Source: Acorus gramineus (lineage: Eukaryota > Streptophyta > Magnoliopsida > Acorales > Acoraceae). Taken from it: a stretch of 64,000 bases of DNA. Position numbers and translations under genes: made by a program. Where the stretch lies: the NCBI GenBank assembly GCA_030737835.1, contig CM060850.1, positions 7,755,877-7,819,876 of the forward strand, written 5' to 3'. Every line of letters starts with the position of its first letter. The stretch's first letter is position 1. Of this stretch, positions 1 through 12,839 are shown one piece after another. The notes below the pieces were generated by a model that worked only from the letters and a program-made list of their open reading frames with translations, did no database searches and was not told the DNA's origin.

Positions 1-914
1 CATAATGTATCTGAACTCTTTTTTATATAACAAAAAAAAGCTTACCTCTGTTTCAAGTCTAATAATTTGTTAACCATAGATTTTACAAATTAAACGAAAT
101 CCCTTTTTGTGGATCCGAAAAATAAAATAAAATAAAAATCCAAGATAATAATGTCAAAAACGGCTGGTTTTCATGGGATCTTAAATTAACACAAAATGTT
201 ATGAAATTTTCTATAACTCCAAACCTAAAGCAACTACCAAAGCACCCAACATAAAACAGAACTGCATAACGTAAAATATAATTTATATTTGCTAATGCTT
301 AAAAATCTTGACCCGTTCAAATTCATTATGTAGAGCATAAAATATAAGCTTCAATTAAGTAATCCCGAGAACTAACATTAAGCGTTAACAAAGAAAATAC
401 AAATGACTCGTTCTCATTGATAAGTAGTCCCTTCTAACAGCTGTTTGGGGAAAAACATAGACAAAGAATAAGAGAGGATAGAGGAGAACAAGAAAAAAAA
501 ATATTTGTTTTGAAAGAATAAACCACATAACCATATTAAGATAAACTACGAATAGCCCGGATAACTATTAAAGGGTGTCGGAATTTATTATCAAGACTAA
601 AAATAATATTAAAGGGTGTTGGAATTTATTATCAAGTCTACCAATAAATCAAATAGTGTCTGATCGATGCTTCCTATTACTTTTACTTTTCGTTCCCAAT
701 TGCATCATGGTTGGGTTATTTTACTCTCTTTTTAGTGATTCCTATCTATATGTGTATTCCTGATGGACTGAGCAGTTGAATTCTGGGCTGAGAGTCTTCT
801 CGAGCCTAGGATCATCTTTCAAACTGTTGTAATTTTGTGAATACATGTTACAATGGGATACAATTTTGACTTCACCAACCCAAATAATAATAATAATAAT
901 AATAATAATTTTAC

Positions 915-1640
915 ATAATACTTTCCCACACATCCTAAAATTATGTCTCACATATCATATCATACACATCTCCTACACTTATTCTCATATAAAAACAATT
1001 TATGGAATGATATAGTTAACATTTAAAAAATCATAAACTCTTATCTATTACTTATCCTCACGTTATATAATATGAATCTAATAACATCAAGGCCACTTTT
1101 CCATTTTCTAATGAGAATATAAAAAAGGTAACCAAACAAAAATTTGTTTATTCTGCATGAATTGTTATATATCTAGTTATAGCTTTCGGGGACGAACAAC
1201 TCTATGTGATACCTCAAATGAGGAAAAGATTATTTGAATTCAAATCATATTGAATAAATATAATCAATTAAAAGTCATGTTTGGGTAATAGAATCAATGG
1301 AGAATAAGTGGTGTAGATATGTCAAAATATGTAAGAATAAATTGATATTGAAATGTCAGGTCTCTTGGAATTGCGTTATATTACCTAATCTATTACACTA
1401 GTATAAAGGGATGCATATATCAAATCACTTATCATCACCTCTTATGAACAAAAAATAGACATGTCAAATCATTTTAATTTTCACTTTTTATAAAATATTA
1501 TTCATTCACTTTTTATCAACGATTTATCTATATTCAACCAAACAATAAATAATAAAAAAACTAAAAACATATCCAAATAGGTTCATTTCTTATCTATTAA
1601 GAATAATCTCGAATAATATGTCACTATCTAAACAGAGTTG
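915..1640. repeat. Two adjacent diverged MITE-like copies
   Basis: The part from about 915 to 1212 matches the right-hand half of the MITE at 32097-32657: the same order of CATCTCCTACACTTATT, TCATAAACTCTTATC and CCAATGAGAATA-like blocks, ending in a degraded TATAGCTNTC...GACGAACAACTC end. The part from about 1270 to 1640 resembles the family at 20914-21356 and 38480-38915 (TCAAAATATGTAAGAATAAATTG, then ATCATCACCTCTTATGAA, then CAACCAAACAATAAATAA). Neither end carries a clear target-site duplication. Both are old copies with no coding capacity. Confidence 0.45.
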
Positions 1641-2429
1641 TAAGATATACCGACTGAACATGTTGATAGAGTACTAGCCTAAAAAAATTTCCTTGTTTCT
1701 TTCTCTAAAATTTTGTGATGGCTAACTCCTCCTCCCCCCCTCTCTTCTTTATCTAGGAATAGAAATCTATATGTATGTATTTGTGGATGATTGTTCTAAT
1801 AGATTTATCTCATCCCGGTCGTCATGTGGGCTTTATGGCAGTCCAGGAGTATTTTCAGGGGACGCTGGTGTATTTTGAGAATATATGGGACATGGTGGTG
1901 GGTGTGCTTCTCCAAGGGGCAACCCCTAATCAACTAGTAAGGGTGTATCATTTTAGAAATGATCAGGTGTACTTAGTAGACTTCTCTTTTTTCTGTCCCT
2001 GGTTCTAAGTGGCTCCTTTCTGGTTTTTTTTAACATTTTGGGTTTTTTTTGTATGTTTTGGACATGTGTCTAATTTTAGTATTAAAATTTCAGGCATCTT
2101 TCTACAGTTTACATAAATAAAATTTAAATAAAAGAGAGAGAGACCCATCTCATTGTAATGAATAATAAAAGCATGTTGAGCTAATGTCTAACAGTTTTAG
2201 AAACTAATAATGATAAGATATGTGTTGTTAAACTACTAACCTGAAAAGTTTTCCTTTGTTTCCTTCTCTGGGAACAGCTATGACTATTTAGAAGTGGAAA
2301 TTAATGTGTGCGTATGTTGGTGGATGATTGATCTAAGCAACTAACCTTAATTTATAAATAAATAAAGCATATATGCTGAGCTAAAGCAATTCGTATAGAA
2401 ACTAATATTGATTAAGAAGTGATTCGTTT

Positions 2430-4840
2430 TGTCTGATGCCATTAATAATGATATTCGTTTTTGTCTGGGGGAGGTAACAAAAGGATTTTTCTACACATTA
2501 TTTATATCAAAGCCTATTACATATCATTGTTGTCACTTGTCTGAATGCAAGGAAGTTCAGATTCTGAGTCATGCCATCTGTAGGATTGAGAAACTGTGTG
2601 TAGAGTTGGCTCCCAGGGCTGGCTTGGTTTATGTTTTATGATTGAAAAATGTTACAGTCAGTCCATATTATACAGTCTAAAACACAAATTATACATCTTT
2701 TCAATTTTTAGAAATCATATACTTCATCTAATAAAGTATATACTTACATAAAGATACTCTAATTATTGAATGATATCATTTACAGAAAATGTAAAAATTT
2801 TTAAGAAAATATTTACCTTGATACAGTGAATGGAAGGGCTAACAAGATATATAGGATTACATTTAGGACGGCGTAAGTAACAATGTAAAGAAGCTTTTTA
2901 TGATTACTGTCTTCATATTGGTCCAAGTTTTACTGGTATTAATAATGGTTTAACCCACTGCACATCAAAGATTTTATAGCTCAATAGAATCGATAAATTT
3001 GTAACCATAATTATCTTGCAATCAAAACACCTTTTTAATTTTTTTCAAAGTATTTACATGTCTAATAAAATATAAATTTTCATACAGTTTTAGGTTCCAA
3101 AAATAAAAATTAAGTTTAAATGGACCAGGTAATTTGGCCAAATGATCATCAATCTGCATCATCAATATGTCACTATCAGATGGCATCATCTAGTTGAATC
3201 GAATAATCATATTATCACATGAAAGGCTAGCCTACCTTGCTAAAATATTGTTAGTCAATATATTATGCTTATTATTTATTATTCCAATATTCAACTGATA
3301 AAGTTGTGGCGAAAGTTTTTTCAAAAAAAACAGTGGTGCGAAGGTATCAAAAGGATTTTTCTACACATTATTTATATCAAAGCTGAGAATATATCATCGT
3401 TGTCTGAATGCAAGGAAGTTCAGATTCTAAGTCATGTATGTCATCTACATATTATTCATTAATCTGTAATGAATAATATAAAGGGTTTTTGCACATAGAC
3501 CCCTCAAATACCATTTATTGTCAAATACCCCTTTTATATTCTATGGTTTATAATTTGCACCAATGTCCTTTTAAAGGGTATTTTTACATAATATGAATTT
3601 TTAAAATTTTACAAGAATACCCTTCAAAATAGCATAGATGAACAATTTAAACCATTTTAAAAGACATTGCTAGAAATAGTAATTCAGTAAGATTAATTTT
3701 AATAAAATGAGATGTTTTGAGAGATATATGCAAAAATGTTAACTGTTAAAAGAAATATTTAACAAAAACAGATGATCTATAGGAATTGAGAAATTGTGTG
3801 TAGAGCTGCATTGTGTGTAGAGCTGGCTGGCTAGCTTGGTTTATGTTTCATGACTGAAAAATGTTTCACTTGGTCCATTTCACAATCCAAAACTTATACT
3901 TGATTCTTTGCATTTTTTTTTTTAAATCATATACTACATTTAATGAGATGATTTTATAAACAGTGAAACATATACTCAAATGAATAAAGAGAGTTAATGA
4001 GATATGTAAGACTATTTGAGACTATATTAAAGACAAGTATAACAAAGCTCGTATGGGGTGTGAAATTGGGTTATTCGCTCCTGATAGTTATACTGGGATA
4101 GATAACAATCCAGGCTGAATAAGCAATTTTTTGTTTGGTTGTTTTTTTTGTTATTCTCATTGGGAAACGTAAAAATGACTTTTTTGTTGTTTGGTTCACC
4201 TTGGATAAAGTGATGATAAATGGTTGATAATGGATGAATAAGAGTTTATGATTTTTTAAATGACAATTATACCCCCAGGGAATAGTGTGAGAGATATATG
4301 ATTGATTTGATAGATGTGACAGTTTTTGAAATCTGTGTGAGTCTGTTAGGTGAGATAAATTTTTTAAAATGACAGAGAAGGGTATTTTTATCCATTGGTA
4401 TAGATAAGCCTTGATAAGCAATTCCACAATTTTCTGAGAATAGTTATCAGGCCTTATCCTAACTTATCCAGACATAACTATCGGGGTTTATTCTGTCAAA
4501 ACAAACAGCTTTTTTTTACTATTCTCTTGTATTCTTCCTTATTCTGGGTTTATGTCTCTAGGCATACGGGGGGTTCATGATTACTAGGTCCGTATTGATT
4601 CTAGTCTTACTGGTATTAATAATGGTTCAACCCACTTTACATCTAAAGATTTTGTAGCTCAATTGTCATTGTACCAATATACATACAGACACCATCATCA
4701 TGTCATATAAGATGGCATCATCTGATTAGATCAAATGATTATATTATCACAATAACAACTCCACCCTACCTTGATAAAATATTGCTCGTCAATATATAAT
4801 GCTTATTATTTATTATTCATTTATAACTAAATAATCAATC
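2430..4840 (+). repeat. Diverged tandem segmental duplication with later insertions
   Basis: Unit 1 (about 2430-3310) and unit 2 (about 3340-4840) share a series of blocks in the same order: AAAAGGATTTTTCTACACATTATTTATATCAAAGC-type block (2481 and 3349), TGAATGCAAGGAAGTTCAGATTCT (2542 and 3404), GAAACTGTGTGTAGAG (2588 and 3790), TTACTGGTATTAATAATGG (2932 and 4609) and TAAAATATTGNTNGTCAATATAT (3241 and 4776). Unit 2 is longer because about 340 bp (3435-3775) and a MITE (about 4060-4505) interrupt blocks that are contiguous in unit 1. The origin of the unit is unknown; I do not recognise a protein in it. Confidence 0.6.
4060..4505 (-). mobile_element. Tourist/Harbinger-like MITE inside the second duplicate unit
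   Basis: This matches the element at 32097-32657 in reverse orientation: TATACTGGGATAGATAACAATCC, then GTTATTCTCATTGGGAAACGTAAAAATGA, then GGTTCACCTTGGATAAAGTGATGATAAATGG, then CTTATCCAGACATAACTATCGGGG. Its terminal repeats are eroded and no clean target duplication is visible. It interrupts blocks that are contiguous in the first duplicate unit, so it inserted after (or unit 1 was copied before) that duplication. The 118-aa open frame within it is spurious. Confidence 0.55.
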
Positions 4841-5081
4841 ATAAACATAGGATGGAATGCCACACATTTTCCTTTCTTTCTTTACAATTGAAGTCTCTCC
4901 CATGTCATGTCTCACATAATGAAACAGTTCTCCAAGTTTTAGGGATGCAGGAGAGGACCATACTGAGCATGTGAAGGATTTGATTCAACCTGCAGAAGCT
5001 CTTGATGTATCTGCAGCTCTTGATATATTTTTGAAACCTCCAATTGTTCAACACAGAAACTTCAGTCTGTTTTTTAAAACC

Positions 5082-8000
5082 TCACACTTTTTTCATCTTC
5101 TTGATTGAATCAAGTAATGATGATTTCTCTTCCCCAGCTGATGATGCCTTTGCAAACGGGTTTGTCGGCCTATGAAGTTGTCCAACCTGGTTGATCCTCT
5201 CCTCAACATTCTTCTCACATGTATTTCTGATAGGCATTGTTTTTCTTTCTCCCGTCTTAGTCTTCTCTTCAGTTTTCAGTTGTTTTGAAGACACAGTGGA
5301 ATGCAACTTGGCTGAAACCTGATTTGATGTGCGCAATTCTGGTGGGGGATGGGGAATGGAAGGTTCTGATATTCTCTTGTTTTCTGGTAATGGTGAGGAT
5401 CTAAGTGCTTGGACACCGTTTGTGGCGATTGTATCCGAGGAAGCTGGATTAGGACGAGTTGTGGTCTCCATGGTTTCAACCATTAATCTTTCCTGAAAGA
5501 TAAGTTACAACAATTGTCAATAGTTAAAAGTGGAAGCTAGCCAATGATACTAAACCACACAAATTGGCCTTAAAATGTCAATATATACTGGGGATAGTTG
5601 GACTTACCTCTAGCATACCACTGATGCGCTCTGCCAAATTTGGTAGCTTCAGAGTAGTAACAAGTTTCACAGCTCCCTTGATTGACTTCTCCAATGTAAG
5701 TAGCCTAGCAAGCTCAGTAGCTCTTACAAGCTTATCACCTAGGATAGCCCCAAACAACAAACATCAGCCTATTTAAAAAAAAATTATGACAAACTGTAGC
5801 CAAGTATCAATCAAATTAAAGATCCTAACCATTGCAACAGCTGGCAATGAGCCTTAGAATGCACCGGTCAAGGGCCGCCTCCACATTAAAAGCCTCATCA
5901 TCTAGAGTGGAAGTGTCAAGTCCACCAGCCTCCATTTCTTCAATTTTCTTTCGTATCTGTTGAGGGTTAAAATTTTAGCTGATTAAAGCCGGAAAAGAAT
6001 TTTGCCATATAGTTAGAAGGGTGGATTCAGGTTGGACCTGTGAGAGGTATAGATTGCACATCATGAACTCATTTTCCAGCTCATCAGCACCAAGATCAGA
6101 GGAAGCAAGGGGGAAGGAAAGGTTGAGTAGTGTGAGAACTGGCTTGGGCATCACCTAAAAAGTTAAGTGCAATAGATGTAATTGATGGGGCAAGTGAAAA
6201 ATATGATTAAAAAAACATCACATATGAGAGTCTTGAGTTCAGATAACAAGAATGTGAATTGAGATATTTGCAGTGGATTAAAAAACAGGAAGCAAGAAAT
6301 GTATCAATTTATTCTATCCTAACTAGTTTCAATCAACTCAACCATATACTACAGCCCACCAGATAATATAAGTTAATAATCAGCATGAATGCATACTACC
6401 TGAGGGTATGTATCAGGGGATTTGCATGTGATGCAGAACAACTTGCTTGCACTCAATCCCACCACCCAGTAATTTTCCTCTTCTGACTTCTCTCTACTGG
6501 CACTGTGTTAGGAAGGACATTTTGACTAATTTGATCTTGTTCAAAGAAATAATGCAACAAGATTATAGGACATAATATGCATACATCTGTACAAAATATT
6601 TTTTTCTCATAGCTACCTGAAAAGTGGAAGCCAGCTGCCCCCATATTGTTCAGAGAAAACTCGTAGAACACCCTACAATCAGCAATGTCAGAATCTTTAC
6701 AGAAGAATGTCAATACATGCAGAAGATTCAAGGAAGGAAGTTAGACAGACCTTTGAATCATATGTACTAAGTTGTCCTTCTTCACTAAAACCCAACCATG
6801 CTAGAGAAGAACCAGGAGTTAAGGTAGCACGACATTTGATGGGCTGGGTTCCATTGGAAATGTTGAAAACCTTGACGTCCAGAATCTGCACTCACCAGAA
6901 ACCGGAAAAAATTGAGGCGGCAAATTCTGTTCATGGACAGGTGACTCAAGATCTGGTAATAATGCAAAATATTTGGTAATTCGAAAAATATGATGCATTG
7001 GTCAATTTTAACCTCCAGTAGAAAACCGAGCACGATGACAAAAACACATGCAGTAAATCAACCAGCATCACTGCAAACATTGATACATAACAGGACCACC
7101 TCTCTTATTCATTTTAACCTCTGAATTATACACTTTTACATCTACATGTTACAGTAAGGTTGCTGATGGTTACCATCTAATCTTTCGCATGAAATACTTA
7201 GCAAAAAAAAAGAATAATTTGGCAATACCTGATCACCAGAGGGAAGACAATCAGAAGCATGAGAGATTATGGCTAATTGATCCTTAAAACCAGCTGCAGT
7301 CACCACTGGACCATCAAGGGAGATAATATGTCTCTGGAAACATTTAATAACTGATGTCAGATTACAAAATTATCAAAGCTACCATAACTGAGTGATAAAA
7401 CGGATGTCCCATATAGGCTGAGTATAGATATCCCTACAAAAAGTTATAGCAAGCACAACAATGTTACAATTTTTCCTATGTGACTATTAGAGCCTACTGC
7501 ACTACCAAAGATACCATGACATCAGTTGATCTGAACTATCATTCAACGAGAATATAATATCAAATTTAAGAGCATGCTAAGCAATTGCTTTTGTATGCAT
7601 GGCCAAACAATTATTTGCCTGGTCACAATTTACAAATTATGCAGCAGTTCACATGTTATTCCTCAAACACCACCAACAAAGACCTCCAACAAAAACAACA
7701 AATGACAGTACAAAAACCTGAGAGAACTCATTAAGGCGGGAAAAAACAGTTATAGAACTATTGCACTGTGCTCCACTACATGATATATGAATTATGGAAT
7801 AATTGAAGCAATCAGAGAACTTTGAAGACCATTATGTGTTTCCACATCAAATTCGGATCTTGCTATCTCATCCTTTTGCTTGATTTTAGAACAATAAAAC
7901 ACTAAACATTAAAGAGCCCATGTCAATGTTAAATCCCCCCGGCAAAACCTTGAAAAGAAAAGAAACCAAGAATATAATTTTGCTTCATTTTGTAATGCCT

Positions 8001-11000
8001 GCATGGATTCCATAAAATATAGACAATAAAGAAGTTAAGCAAGCAATACATGATGACTAAATGACTGTTTGATGAACAGGCAGTAATGGTCAGAGAACTT
8101 CGAAGGCAATGATGGTATCTTCATTGCAAGATCAGCCAAATTATCTCATTATTCCATTCTGCTTCAGTGGGGAAAAAATGTTTAAAGAAAAGGAGACACA
8201 AAAGTAGATATAGAAAATTGTGCCAAGAGTGAGAATGATGATCCCTGACAAAGCAGTCATGGTCAGAGAACTTCGAAGGCTGTAGTAATTTCTTCATTAC
8301 AAGGTCAGCTCTTTAACTCATCATTCCACTCTGCTTCAAACAACAGACATTCAAACATAGTACAATACGCAAACTAGATATGGAAAGGCTATTTAAATAA
8401 TAAAAAAAATGAAAAACAAAGTGAGCAGAATATCAAGAGAAATCTGAAAGTGTTTGTAACTACAGAAAATGAGGATATTTTCTCAAAGGAAATGAGCAAC
8501 TGATTTTCTTAAAAAGATCAGGAAATTGAACAACCAGTGCCTTTTTCCCAGAAAGCAAACAAACATCAAAAGAAGAATCACTCAAGCAAGCAATACAAGA
8601 TGACTAAATGACTGTTTGATGAACAAGCAGTAATGGTCAGAGAACTTCGAAGGCAATGATGGTATCTTCATTGCACGATCAGACAAATTATATCATCATT
8701 CCATTCTGCTTCAGTGGGGAAAAAATGTTTAAAGAAAAGGAGACACAAATGTAGATATAGAAAATTGTGCCAAGAATGAGAATGATAATGTGATGAAGAT
8801 GATGATGATAATGATCCCTGACATAGCAGACATGGTCAGAGAACTTCGAAGGCTGTAGTAATTTCTTCATTACAAGGTCAGCTCTTTAACTCATCATTCC
8901 ACTCTGCTTCAAACAACAGACATTCAAACATAATACAATACACAAACTAGATATGGAAGGCTATTTAAATAATAAAAAAAAGAAAAACAAAGTGAGAAGA
9001 AAGCAAGAGAAAACTGAAAGTGTTTGTAACTAGAGATAATGAGGATATCCACTCAAAGGAAATGAGCAACTGATTTTCTTAAAAATATCAGGAAATTGAA
9101 CAACCAGTGCCTTTTTTTCCCACAAAGCAAACAAACATCAAAAGAAGAATCACTCATGTTGCTGCATGCATCGACTAAGTTAAAAAAGGGGCAAAATTGA
9201 TACTTGCTGAAATTAAAGGTGTAAATTATAGTTCAGAAATTTCTTGTGCTAATTTCTGCTTCCATGTTTGATTTCAAACCAATATGTTTCAAATTTCAAT
9301 GTCCCATTTAATATTAAATACTTAACTAAAAAATATTGGCCAAAGGAATTATTGAATGAAGCACTCTTAAACTTCATCAAAAATCCTACTGCCATCTCCT
9401 TAATTTAGCACCTTGGTACCTAAATTCTCGAAGTTTCCTTGCACCCAAACTAGAGGGAGCAAGGGGCTATATGGTGCATGACATCAAAAATTAGATAAAT
9501 GCAACTCAAGAAACCTACAAGGATGGAGCTTTCTGCATATGAAAAACAAAACAACCAATGGAAGGAAACAGAAAAGTTTGCTCAAGTAAACGAACTAAAA
9601 TTAAAATGAAGAGATCCTATAATGCGTTAGGTTTTTATTGGTAAGAATGGGTTAAGATACTAGGATCATAAATCTTTTACCAAATTCTAAGCTTTAAATG
9701 CATTGATTAATCAGAACACTTGGATTCACTGCAATGTTCCAAAGGGACAAGATCCATAAAAAAAAGTAGCCATCTTAGCCTAATAAAATTTGATCCACAC
9801 AAAAAAGATGGACACCTTCATAAATTGTGCTCAACAAAGAAAAAGGCACCACACTGAACATCTAGGGGAATTTGACTTCAGCTGGTATATGTAGATCCTG
9901 TTTATATTAAAGAACATCACAAACCTGTAATCCACCCTCTGTAAATATGCGAAGGAAATTGAGACTGGTAACTGCAGCTATCCAACCCACACCAAGGGCC
10001 ACAACCTTCACTTCCTCAACTTCAAACCTCATGGACCACTACAAGAACATAATGTACCAAAAGTTAGCAAAAAAATATTGAATCTGCTGCATATAATCAT
10101 AGCACCAGCAATTTTATAGGATAGATGCTTCCCATGTCTTAGCATGTATTAGCTAAAAGATAAAATGCAAAAAAACAAACCTCACTGTTATTAGCCCAAC
10201 TACTGTAAGGACGATACATAAGAGTACTCATGTTCTTCTCACCCTTGCATGGGTTTGCAAAGACACTTCCAACCTCATTCAACGAGGCCATGGTGAAGTC
10301 AAAATAGTCAGTCATAGAGGGAACCCTTGGGCCTCTACCAGTGTCATGAAAATCAACCTGTGCACAAATCAAAAATTGAAGAAATCAAACACATGGAAAT
10401 AGAATCAGCTATAACTTTGCCTTATCAGCCTACGCAGTAAAAAAAAGAAGGCTGAATAAGACACATTATTTCCTCCCAATTACTTCAAATGTAGAATATT
10501 TATTTGGCTAAACTAATGATGACTCTGTAAATAACATAACAAATCCATTGACAAGTAAAATATAGAAAGAAACTCTCATCACCTCTATGTGAGAATACCC
10601 ATCATTTTCAATTGTTGTCACACTTCCCAGCATATTGTAGCACAAAAAGCGTCGTTTTCCAGCTTGCACAGGCGTAGAGCCTGGCTGGAAAGCCCCCTGC
10701 ATTTTCATCATTCCATGCTTCATAAATCTACTAGACACCTCCTCCCCTCCTACACTTTTCCCATATTTTGCAGTAATTTTTTTACGCAGCTTAACTTGAG
10801 GGAGCAATTCCCCCTTTTCATCACTTTCCTCATCCATAGATTCATCCAGCACAGATTGTTTTCGCAGTCTTTTTCGATTCATTGGAAGTGACTCACCAAA
10901 ACTATCTTCTTTATTATCATCTAAACTGCCGGAAATATTAGTTGTTTTATCATCATCTTCACCAAACAGCAAAACCCCAGAGGTGTTCCTTGTCTGTGAG

Positions 11001-12630
11001 TTGGGGATACCATCGATAGGGGACTTCATGCTTGATGGAACAACAGCCTCCCACAAACCAAATTTACCCCTAATATCTATTATAGCCAAAGCATTGCCGT
11101 TTGGCTTCCAAGCTAGAGAGCATATCCTATCCTCAAACTTTTGCCTATCAATGTCCTGCCTCTGTTCAACATCCCAAACCAAAACCTGCTTATCCAATCC
11201 AGACGTGGCAATATATTTCCCATTAGGAGACCATGATGAGAAACAGATAGGCTTACTATGCTCCCCTTTCAAAGTAAACAGTTTCTCTGCAGTGTCCCTA
11301 TCATACATCACAACATCATGTTTCAGTCCAGGGACTGCTAGCATTTCTCCATCTGGGCTCCAGCTCACTATATTCAATATGGACGTATCTGAGCCACAAT
11401 CAGGTGCTATGGCCTCAAGTGTATGTATCGGTTTCCCTGAAGAGAGCTCCCAAATTATAACAGTCCCAATTTCATCAATAGATGCCAAGTATTCATTGTT
11501 CGGATCAAAAGCCAAGCCAGTGACCGACCCTCTATGACCCTTGAGTACTCTAGAAATGGAGCCATCAATTGTTGCAACCAACTTGATGCCCTCATCATCA
11601 CCAGCCGCAGCCAAGAGGCTACCCGATCTATTGAAAGCTAGGCAGCGGATTGGCAAGGTGAATCTTGTTACATTGCTTTGGAACTCTCCACCTGTGCAAA
11701 AAAGTAATTTGGAAATCACATTTTAGAACACTATTGAAAAATCAACTAAATCTGGTTTTAGTTGCATACACGCAAACACCCATTAAGACAAAAAAACAAA
11801 AACAAATTTAGTGGAATCTCTTATATTAAACTAATTTCCCTCTGATATAGAAATTTGTGTGCCACCACTTAAAAACCATAGGGAAATTAGAATCCACAGA
11901 TCTAGAAAAAATAAATTTTATGAACTCATGTGAACTCATTCTATCCGTCCTTTTGAAAGAAAAAAATGCCCCACATGCTGTCTCCAATAAATTGTATGTA
12001 CCCACTCATAGAAAAAGTGGAAAAATGCACGCTTCATCTACCAAAACATATACCTCGTTGGGCATATAGGACTGACAGGGAATCTGCAAATAAGAACTTC
12101 ATGTAATACACCATTTTTGAAAAATAAATATCCACTAAAAGGTTAAATTTAAGAGGCAAAACAGCAAACCCAATCGGCAGGATCTTTTGCGAATCATCCA
12201 TCTGAAGTAATCATTTGCAAGAAATAAAAACATAATCTGTGAAAAAAAGGGTCAACCTCTGCAAGTCGCAGTCATCATTTTTAGCAAAATATGTAACAAT
12301 CAACAGGGAACATGGACTCAAAAAAGAAGACTTTCAAAAGAGATTACATGGGAAGCCGTAAAGCTTGACGGAGTGATCGACAGACCCCGAAGCGAGGCAG
12401 GTAGAGTTAGGGCTCAGGGCGATCGCGGTGACCCCATCGCGGTGGTGTTTCAGGATCCTCGGCGGCTTCGGCGGCTGCTGTTCCTGATCGACGTAGTGGA
12501 TCGAGAGAGCCGGATCGGACGAGGAGGACGTGATGATCCGGCGGGCCTCGTTGTCCCACAAGATCGAGCAGGACGAGCCCACGCCGTCGGTCTTGTGCGC
12601 CTCCTTCAGCTTCAGAGATCGGCCTTTCAT
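5082..12630 (-). CDS. EOL1: CTF4/WDHD1 (AND-1) homologue, plant EOL1 type; replisome adaptor
   Basis: Minus-strand gene. CDS exons: 12630-12348, 11691-10583, 10357-10181, 10038-9925, 7333-7229, 6885-6751, 6672-6617, 6502-6400, 6154-6038, 5956-5830, 5738-5608, 5492-5082. All have GT-AG borders and the phases join to 955 aa, about the length of Arabidopsis EOL1. Residues about 1-310 hold WD40 repeats (e.g. HHRDGVTAIALSPN, GSVDHSVKLYGFP, GLDKQVLVWDV). An acidic/basic linker follows (about 310-420), then a CTF4 SepB-type beta-propeller and helical region (VDFHDTGRGPRVPSMTDYF, MTDYF-FTMASLNE, WSMRFEVEEVKV). The C terminus is disordered and ends NPFAKASSAGEEKSSLLDSIKKMKKV-like; the animal HMG box is absent. 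In other eukaryotes CTF4 links the CMG helicase to polymerase alpha, and Arabidopsis EOL1 also affects Polycomb silencing (family knowledge). The promoter has E2F-type sites. I see no break. Confidence 0.95.
8037..9156. repeat. Tandem duplication (about 550 bp x2) inside CTF4 intron 4, with nested motif repeats
   Basis: Copy 1 spans about 8037-8584 and copy 2 about 8585-9156, both starting CAAGCAAGCAATACA and ending AAAAGAAGAATCACTCA. Copy 2 has an extra TGATGAAGATGATGATGATAATG-like stretch near 8790-8815. Each copy contains two versions of an approximately 85-bp motif built on GGTCAGAGAACTTCGAAGGC (starts near 8089, 8261, 8637, 8834), and a more diverged one lies upstream near 7815, giving five in total. 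The intron as a whole runs 7334-9924, much longer than the other introns of this gene. No open frame of interest is present. Confidence 0.8.
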
Positions 12631-12689
12631 GGATTCTGACGATGATTCGGGAATGGAAGTCTCTGTTGGTGTCGATCAACATTTTTGGG

Positions 12690-12774
12690 AGCTAGGGTTT
12701 ATAGGGTTAGGGTTTTCTTTGGCGGGAATCGGGAGTGTGTTTTCGCGGGAGTTTTGCGTGACTTTTCGCGAAAG
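12690..12774 (-). promoter_or_regulatory. CTF4 promoter: E2F-type sites and telo-box-like repeats
   Basis: Within 150 bp upstream of the CTF4 start codon there are three E2F-like sites: TTTGGCGGGAA (12718-12728), TTTTCGCGGGA (12740-12750) and the palindrome TTTTCGCGAAA (12763-12773). The first two fit the plant E2F consensus WTTSSCSS. Just downstream on the coding strand (12691-12716) are overlapping AGGGTTT/TAGGGTT units, i.e. telo-box motifs (AAACCCTA) read on the gene strand. E2F sites next to telo boxes are known from plant S-phase and cell-cycle genes, which suits a replisome gene. The sites are seen; binding is inferred. Confidence 0.7.
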
Positions 12775-12839
12775 GACACAAAAGAGCAGGGGTATGGTCA
12801 GATGCTACGGCGTGATGTTGTATCTTAAACGGTATTGAG

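Larger units (their letters stand above)
1..4900. other. Intergenic region with repeats, no convincing gene
   Basis: AT-rich DNA downstream of the CTF4-type gene. I see no exon chain and no recognisable protein on either strand; the short open frames are in low-complexity or repeat DNA. It holds two diverged MITE copies (about 915-1640), a short direct repeat at 567-640 (the phrase ATTAAAGGGTGT plus GGAATTTATTATCAAG occurs twice), a (AAT)n run at 882-909, and the segmental duplication listed separately at 2430-4840. Confidence 0.6.

Noticed and set aside
1775-2008. 77-residue plus-strand frame
   Set aside because: No splice partners, domain or similar frame in the related sequence at 2240-2330.
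4071-4427. 118-residue minus-strand frame
   Set aside because: It lies wholly inside a MITE copy and has no protein similarity I recognise.
10983-11537. 184-residue plus-strand frame
   Set aside because: It is antisense to the large CTF4 WD40 exon, whose protein is clearly conserved.
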